A stretch of DNA of 64,000 nucleotides from Cylicocyclus nassatus (lineage: Eukaryota; Nematoda; Chromadorea; Rhabditida; Strongylidae), in contig CATQJL010000001.1 in assembly GCA_958299035.1 (NCBI GenBank), forward strand, positions 1,984,001-2,048,000, given 5' to 3'. The position numbers and the translations under genes were made by a program. The notes under the pieces were generated by a model. The model made no database searches, was not told the DNA's origin, and saw only the letters and a program-made list of their open reading frames with translations. Below are positions 25,301-34,300 of this stretch, piece after piece (the stretch's first letter is position 1; the number at the start of each line of letters is the position of its first letter).

Positions 25301-28300
25301 TGAAGGTTTGGCCACGCCCCAAAATTCTGCTGAGCGCCTGCAGAAAAACGCGAGTTTGCGGACCGCCTGCCCCCGGCGATTGTCTGAGCCTGTGCCAACT
25401 CCCAGCTCCCTAGCTCAAATTTTGCAAAAAAATCGATAAAATCGATATCGATCAATGGCCAAAAGTAGCCTATGACACCCGCCGGGGCCCGAAGTGTATG
25501 TGTGCCAAGTTTGGTCCGGATCGGTTTAGAAATGGAATTTTGTATTCGGAACATACGTACACACAGACAGACATACAGACATACAGACAGACATACAGAC
25601 AGACAAACAGGCATTCAGCTTTATATATAAGATTAACATTTTGGTTTTGAACTTCCCCTCTCCTCATTGCTAGAGCCAAAAATACCTTCAGCAGCCCAGT
25701 TCCTTAAAGACAGTGTCTCACCAAATTTTAGTTGCCGAGATTTTTGCATTTTGCAAGCCTGTTGGACCCTGTCTAGCATTGTATGGGCTTAACATCGCAC
25801 AAAGTTTCCAAAAATCCCGTTTTCTGGAGGCCCCGTGGAAGCAAGGTGGACGAGTTGTACCTCCCAACCTCAGCCTCAGCCACAGTGGCAGTAACAGAGG
25901 GGAGGTAGATGCCAAGTGGAGGAACATGTTCAAACGCGTACGGGGGGAGACCGAAGGAGTCGTCCGCGCGTACCAAGTCGCTCTCTGCGTACCACTTTGA
26001 GCGAATTGTTCTCATCGTGGAGGGGTCAAACTAAGTCGAACTTGTTGCAATGGCCTATTTAGAGGTCCCTATAATAGAATATGTGAAGATCCGCGCGGCC
26101 TCAACTTTGGTGAGAACCTGCCTTTAAGGAGGAGAAAACGCGCTTCAATCGATAACGGCGTCGCTGGATCCTATGAATGGTGTTTTTTGATATTTCGTCA
26201 CTTACTCTAGCTTGCACTTACGGTTTTTTACTCTGTTCCCACCTTTTTCCCTTCCTTTTTCTTATTTTATAAATAAAAGTGCATCTTTCTTTACTTTCAT
26301 GATTTGCTTTATTTGCAAAAAGTAGCGATTTGATTGTTGTTTTGACAGTAAGGTCATCGATAACTGACTTGAGTTAGGCTTGAAGAAGTCCCGGTTTTGA
26401 AAAATGAACAACGGTGCACTTTAATGACATCACATACTGCCGGTGCCAATTTTTCAAATGACCCCATTGCAGAGATCTCTAGTACGATCATTTGTTTTTC
26501 TGCTATTGTCATGAATGAATTGTTTTTGTTTTTTGCTTCCATAAAACTTGTTCTATGGGTAAAGTGTTTGCGCAATCACTGGGATCAGTTTTTGGGTCAA
26601 AGGAGTGTTCGTAAAAAATTTTGGGGTCAGAAAGAGAATTCGTTTTCAAAAACCCTTTTTGCTAACCTTGTGCAAGGCCCTGATGTGCTAAACTGCAAAG
26701 CCGATGGTCTTTTGGGTCCGAGTCCTCTTGAGAGCAATCTTTCTGCTGATGTACATAAAGTCTGTTTTCGTACTCAACATTTCATCCATTAATTCATGGC
26801 CTTTCTATTAAAAATGGATTAAAGAAGACTTCTTTTCAAAATTAAAACACTTTATTAGGTCAAACAATAAAAAAAGGGAAAAAAATCTTTGCTATGCGCA
26901 AATGTGATGCTCAATAACAAATTGACTGAAACAGAGAAGATGCTGGCAATGAGCGCAGCGTATAAAAAACATTTCGTTACAATTCTCTTTCTCACACTAT
27001 CCTAACAAATCACGCGCAAAGCAGTATTGCACGGACTTCAAATTGATCAGGATGTACATCCAAATGCCCTGCATCGTACCAAGGATAGACAAGGAAATTT
27101 CGGAATCTTCCTACACAATTAAAAACATATCAGAAAGAAGGCGTAAAATGGAATCTCGACTGTGTACAAGGAATTCTAAATCATCGGCTATCACATGCAG
27201 GAAGTAAATCTTTTATACACTGCCTTGAATGGAAAAAAAACGCGTCCAACGGTTGGACTAGGAGGTGGTTTCTAGTGGAATGTTCATAAATTTGACGTTC
27301 TTGTTTTCTGCCACGAGCAACAACATGGTATTATGGTCTTTGAACGAACTCTGAGGGCCGCATGCACCAACCTCCCCGCTGGGGAGGGGATCGCAGCTTA
27401 AAAGAAAGCTTTATATTTCGAAACTCCAGATACCTGGATTTCACACTGTTACCTATCCGTAGGTATTCCTACTACCCTTCACTATAAACATGTTGAACAG
27501 GAGCGAGAAGCTGTACGAAGCGCATTTTCCAGCTTTTGGATGACCCCTAATGATCCCCGGCGCTTTTCTTTGAAGTCATTTTTCTTTCTCCGAAGTTTAC
27601 GAAAACCTTTTAAGGTTGTACTGAATATCTAACACAACAGTACTAAGAATGTTGCTGATGAGAACGAACGAGTTTTTGAAAAGTCGAATTTTTCGGTAAA
27701 CCTCAAATTTCGATCTGTGGATCATCGAAAATTTCATGACTTCAAAACATCATTTGTTCTTATCAGCAACATGCTTAGCACTGTCGGGTTAGATAATCTG
27801 TACAACTTTGAAGGTTTTTCGTTAACTTCGGATAAAAATGACTTTAAAGAAAAGCGCCAAGGATCATCAGGGATCATACAAAAGCTGAAAATGCGGTTCG
27901 CACAGCTTCTCGCTCCTCTTCAACGTGTTCATAGTGAAGGGTAGTAGGAATACTTACGGACAGGTACACACGTGAAATCCAGGTATCTGGAGTTTCGAAA
28001 TATAAAGCTTTTTTTTAAGCTGCGATCCCCTCCCCGCGGGGATGTTAGTGCATGCGGCCCTAAGAGTCGACCAACAAAAGTATGGACGTTGAGTCCGCGG
28101 AGGCCAGACACGATAGGACCCACTCAGCAGCAACGTTTGTTCATTATGTGAGACGTGTGGGCCCGAATCTCCAAATTTTTTTCTTGAAAATGGCTCTATC
28201 CGGAAATTTGCCTTGCGCTCTACGAAAAAAATCCTGTGGAAATCGTAGCACCATTTTTAAGAAACTTCTTCTATTAGGTTGTCAAGAAAATAATGTCGTT

Positions 28301-31300
28301 TTTTATTTGCTTGCTTTAACAAAGCAACCAGATTTAACCCAACACAAAATATGCATACTGTTCGATAGAGCAAAGCTAGCTCTACAAGTTGGCATTCATG
28401 ATTTTGCGCCAAGCTCAATCCACGGAGAGTTCGAACTCAAAATCTAAAGATTTCCAAATGCTCAAAAAATCGAAAAAAATCAGATCTTTGTCCAAACAAT
28501 TTCTACGGACCTCCCACTCGCTCACGTCAATACTTTCGATATCTGATATCCACATGTGCGATTGCTGTATTTTTTCTTTGACTAGAAACTGAAAAAACGA
28601 AAATTTCCCTGATTTTCTCAAAGCAATGCTGAGCCGTTTTTGCGTATGTGTTCTATACTACAAGCCTAGGTAGATATAACTGTAGGTTTTCAGCCTATTT
28701 CGAGCGGTACTTTTCGAGAAATGTTAGCACTAAAACTGAAACGAAAAAATCCGAATTCGTTATTTTTCGAAAACTACAGCTTGGAATGGGCTGAAAATCT
28801 ACAGTTATACTTACCGAGGCTGATAGTATAGAACTACATATGCAAAACGGCTCAGCATGGCTCTGAGAAAATCAGGGAAATTTCCTTTTTTCAGTTTCTA
28901 GTCAAGGAAAAAAATACAGCAATTGCACATATGGATATCAGATATCGAAAGTATTGACGTGAGCGAGTGGGAGGTCCATAGAAATTGTTTGGACGAAGAT
29001 CTTTTTTTTTCAATTTTTTGGGCATTTGAAAATCCTTAGATTTTGAGTTCGAACTCTCCGTGGATTGAGCATGGCGCAAAATCATAAATGCCGTCTTGTA
29101 GAGCTAGCTTTGCTCTATCGAACAGTATCCCTTATAACTTCAGTATTTGTTCTGTGCCGTACAGGTTTTTTATAGTAATACACTTTATTGCCTTTATTAT
29201 TTATTTACACTTTATTTATTTATAGTAATACACTTTCAAATGCCCAGATTTCAAGATAAAAGGACTTTCAAGGACCCCTTATACTTTGTTGGGTTGAGTC
29301 TGTTTGCTTTGTTGAAGCAAGCAAATAAAAACCGACATTATTTTCTTGACAACCTATTAGATGTAAAAGTTGTGATTCGTCTTGAAGCTAAGTCATTCCT
29401 TTTCTTGAACTCTTGTAGCTACCGATGGCTTGCCTTGAATTTGGAATAACGGCCTCATCCATAATCATTTTTAGTGCAGTGCAGTGTTTTTTCTGTGAGA
29501 GCGATGCCCATTCAAAATTTCGACGCAACAGCCTTCTTTAGTTTTGATGCCAAAGCTCATAGGCTCGATATACGATCGGCTCGGATGACCTTTGCAGATA
29601 TATTTCGATTACGAAACTGTTCTAAACTGTTGCTTACTTTCAAGTTAATTTACTCACGCTTCTTCTCAATTTCTCTCAAATCTTTCAGGTGGTATTTGTT
29701 CATGAGAGATCGAAATCTGCTTTCCATACTTGATAAGGGTCTAGAGTCCTTTTCTGTCGATCGGTAAAATTCTATTGCGCTTTTACCTGCAGTAGCTAGA
29801 GTTAGGAAAAATTCCTTTTACAGTAATTAAGGCATACCGCTTCCTCCGATATATCCACCTCTCCAAATCGAACAGATCCCTCATTCTCAACGTCTTCTTC
29901 ATCCGTATCCTCTGCAGACCTTAATGAGTCTGTATTCGAGTCGTCCATAACCTCACTTTCATTTCCACATCCAGGAATCCATAAGTAGCTTTACGCAAAA
30001 GCCATGTGATCTATGAAACTTCTGCTCCTTCCTGGTAGGAGCGCGTGTCTTGTTACATGACCAGATTCTTCTGTTAGACTTGAAACAACCAGTTCTGGAC
30101 AAAACATTATTGAGTTCAGAGGTTATAAGTTGTGAAATTCTCCCTCTCATCGATTGACAGGCAATAGCTTATATGACGTAAGCATACATTGCGCATACTT
30201 GCTCAAAATCGCGGTCTGAGGTCTGGAGGCGAGGCGAACACTTATCGTCGGTCCGAGCGATTGGGGCGAAAATGCTCTCATAACTCTCCACCCAAGAACG
30301 CACAGCAGAAACCAAACACAGACTTGAGTTCAGCGTACCGAGAGACTTATGCTGGTATAACGTCTCGAAAGTCCACGGCCATCTGGTATCCTTCCCATCA
30401 GTGGCGTACCGAGGGGGGGGGGCGGGGGGGGGGGGCGCGCGCCCCCCCCCCCGAGAATGGGTCGCGAAATTTTTGAAAGTTACTTATATGGGTTATAAAA
30501 ATGTGCAAAGGACTTGTTTATATTTGTAAATAATTAAAATAATTTTTAAAAATTTTTAAAAATTCAAATTAGCCTTGTAAAAAAATTTTTTTCGGGGGCG
30601 TGGCTGACGCCACGCCCCCTTTTTCCAGAATTTAGAGGTTGGAGATCCGCAAAAATTTTGAGAAGTACCCCTAAAATTTTTTCGGAGTGCGTGGCTGACG
30701 CCACGCACCTTCATTCGAAAAAATTTTTTGTCGCGCCCCCCCCCCCCCGAGCGGAAATCCTGGGTACGCCACTGCTTCCCATACAAGTTCGCACATCAAA
30801 ATTGGAAGCAGAACTATAGAAACTTTAGGGAGTTTTGAGAACAGAAACATGGACGTTGCTGGTTCGAAAAAAAGAGACTACGTAAACCTGCTTCTAAGCG
30901 AATTTCGTTCAAGTTTTCATTAAAACTCCGTGTCGCAACCGATACTCACGAAACGAATCTCTAATTTTCTCATAAAAAGGCACAGTTTTCACGTATATCA
31001 ATTCTGAGGTTACACAGGCGGTAAGGTTAGAATTCTGATGTTTTGCAGCTTTGGGGCAAATTAAGGAAATATTTGAAGCCTAGCACTAAAATTGCTGTCT
31101 GCTTTAGAATATGTTTGGAAGAAACAAGATCCGGTGCAGCTCAAACAGGGTTTATCTTCGTCTCTACCTTCTTTTCATCTAAACAACGTATCTACTACTT
31201 ATTGTACAAGTAAAACGAATACGGGAGCTTATTCTTGTTTAAGGACAGTTCTTCAGCTGAAGCGTCAGTTCAGGTAAGAATCTAATCTTGCGCAACATGC

Positions 31301-34300
31301 GTTGCTCGATAATAGTATCACTATTTTTAGCTACTACCTCCTGCAATTGTATATTCCTTCATGTATGCTTGTGATCGTGTCTTGGGTATCATTCTGGATT
31401 GACAGAACAGCTGTGCCTGCACGAGTAACATTAGGGGTGACCACATTGCTGACAATGACTACGCAGGTCTGTTGTCTTGAGCGATGCATTAGGGTTTTCA
31501 TCTATTTTGCATTTTGATGTCATTACGCTAACTCGTAGTATACGAAACTTATACATCACAAGTTAAGTGATCTGCATCCATTAGAGTCATAATCTGTTGA
31601 GATTCCGAAGAAGGCCAAATCGCAGAAATGTCAACCTGTCCCATAAATACTGCTGTATTTGGAATTAGTTTCAAACGCTGATTCCAAATAGGCTGTCCTT
31701 AGCTGCTGCGTATTTGAAGCAAGTTATAAGCTTTTTTTGCATGAAATCGGCATATTATTTAGCATGAGAGCTGCCTTCAGATGGAAATCTGGCTTAAAAC
31801 GATGCTGGGATACTAAAATTGTATCAGATTGAGTCTTTTGTCATTGACAAGAAACTTAACGTAGTAAATCAGCACTCAGATAATAATACCGTAATGCCAG
31901 TAGGTCAAAGATTAAGCATATTTTGCATAGAAAAATTGATAACTCGCTTCAGAATAACGTATCGCAGTTAGGAACAGCATATTTGAAATTAACGTTCGAA
32001 GCTGTTCCAAAATTATGTGTCTTATCTCAAAACGCTATTCTAAGTTACCGGACTTTCCTTGTTAGCTCTAAGAATGAAGGCAGGCAATGCTGTCATATTG
32101 TATATCACCTGCGCAATCTCTGAACTGACTGTGAGTGGAAATCAGCGCTCATACCAAAATGAAACTCACTTTGAGTTTGACTGTGCTCAGAACCTTCTAT
32201 TTTTAGTCGTCGGGTATCAACGCGAAGCTACCACCCGTAGCCTATATCAAGGCCATTGATGTGTGGATTGGAGGTGAGTTTGTCAAAATCCTCTAATCCG
32301 TGCTTGAATTATCACATTTTAGCTTGTCTTACGTTCATATTCTGTGCTCTACTCGAATTCGCGTTGGTCACGTACGTAGCAAATCGGACGCAGCCAAAAA
32401 GTGATGCTTTATTCAACAATCAATTAATTACCTATACGTTATGCTACATTTACAGAACGTGAAAACAAGACTGCGAAAGCGCTTCTTTTGAAAACTAATG
32501 AAGGCGCACTCGTCCCTAGAATCGTCATGGATCAGGAGTTGGAGAAAACGAAAGTGCTTCAGTCACGGAATCGCAGAAATCCGTCGCGGTCATTTTGGCT
32601 GTGAGTGAGAAGCATACCATTTGGAAAAAACGTTTATAATCCAGAAAAAATCAATATATTATTTTTGTTCTGGTACAGATAGATATTAGTTTGGACTAAG
32701 GACACGTGCAACTATCCCATTTAATATTCTGGAAATTATTTATCGTTGTCTTCAAACATTGTTTCCTTGGAACACTGCTATTGGAGAATTTCTCTATATT
32801 GAACTCATAGCACTTTAAAAATGTCCAAAATAATCTGTGTTTTAGGTGGCTCGAAACAAGGACAGATTGGAAAGATGCTTCCAAAAGACCAGATTTGGTA
32901 TCCAGTGAGTTGCCATACCTCATGAGAGCGGAAAAAAAGAATTTGTTCAAGAATTCTTACTGAGTTAAAGTATAAGTACCAGGGCTCGACACGGAGTGGC
33001 TTCCCGAAATTGCATAAAACGAAGTCTTTTTTGACTTCACAATGAAGGCACGACATTTGCCATGGGATATTAGAAGAGAAAATACATGTGAAGGAACGGA
33101 ACACTTAAAACAAAAAAAAGTTAAAAAAGCATCACACAAACTGATGATATTCTCCGGTTGGCGGCATGGTGTATCCAGCGCGCAGCACTACGCGTTTGGA
33201 GCGGCGTTGCCGCCGCCATTCAGAATTTTTAAGGGGCCGTAACATAACGGGGATGAGGGGGTTTAAGGCGGTTAAGGACCTCTGTAGGATTTGGGATTTA
33301 GGGGAAATTTATGTGAAGAAAGTAAAAAAACTTTCAAGGGAGGGAAGTTTATGACTTTTTCTTTCCCAAGCCCAAGTTTTTCTTTCTTTCCCAAGACAAA
33401 AAATCTGTAGAAATTCTTAAACAAAAAGCACTTACAAGAGCTCAAAACACTTTTGAAGGATGTATGATTTGATAAAAATGCCAAATATACCGATTGCCCT
33501 AGTAATCTTGCTTCTGAAGCCTTCCTGAAGTCTCACACACTCGACAAAAGCGAATATCTTTACCAGCTGTGACCATCATGAATTTCTAAATCCTTTTGTA
33601 ATCTTTCACGGACCCCTATGATTTATCTATACTTTGGAGATGCTCTACTATATCAGTGCAAAATTTGGTGTCATTTTGTCAACTGTGGATTTTCTTATGA
33701 TTTTATGTATGGTAGCAAAGAATAAGAAAAGGAGGTCGTATCTGCGCCTCATCTAAATTTCTTCGGAGCTATCAAGGCTTGTTAGCTGCAAACTTGCTGT
33801 AATACGAAGCCATCCCTCTTCTTTTTATCATAAGAATTTCAGGCTATTTTATAACTTCTCCGATATGATACAAAATTTCAGGCTCAAAAATCCCACTTTT
33901 TACTTCTTAGGATCGCATCTAAATTTGCGAGAGTCGCATCTAGTTTTTTTCCAAGCTTACTGCTACTCAATGACTAAAACTTTTTCCATTGATAGCATGG
34001 GTACTATACTACAAAGCCTGTTTATTGCAGCCTCTCAGTCTTTCCCTGCCTTTAGTTACGAATTTTCAAAATACCGTGCTCATGCACGTTTTTGACATCG
34101 TTCTGGATGGCGCTAAAACAGTTTTTTTTCGCACGAAAATCTGTGCAAAAGGTAAGAATTAAGCCTTTTAGTCGAAAACATATTTTAGCTTCAAATATAT
34201 CGTTTTTTCTCCCTTCAAAAAATGCTGTCGCGTATGGGGACCGATGCGGGCCCGAAGTATGCTTGAGAATTCAAAAAAAATTGCAGAAACCCAAACATTA

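Larger units (their letters stand above)
23573..25632 (-). mobile_element. Composite Helitron with two inserted TIR elements
   Basis: On the - strand it starts TCTTATATATAAAGC at 25632 and ends with the hairpin and GCCAGCTAG at 23573, between A and T. Inside lies an oppositely oriented Helitron body (from about 23600) with its own 3' hairpin and AACTAG end at 24759, so a 3' terminus is present in each orientation. Elements at 23798-24721 and 24801-25388 have inserted into it. Confidence 0.7.

Noticed and set aside
25713..26000. Open frame ending [15 protein letters not shown] with a downstream AATAAA
   Set aside because: No family resemblance, no clear acceptor and no upstream exon; listed only as a weak coding-like stretch.
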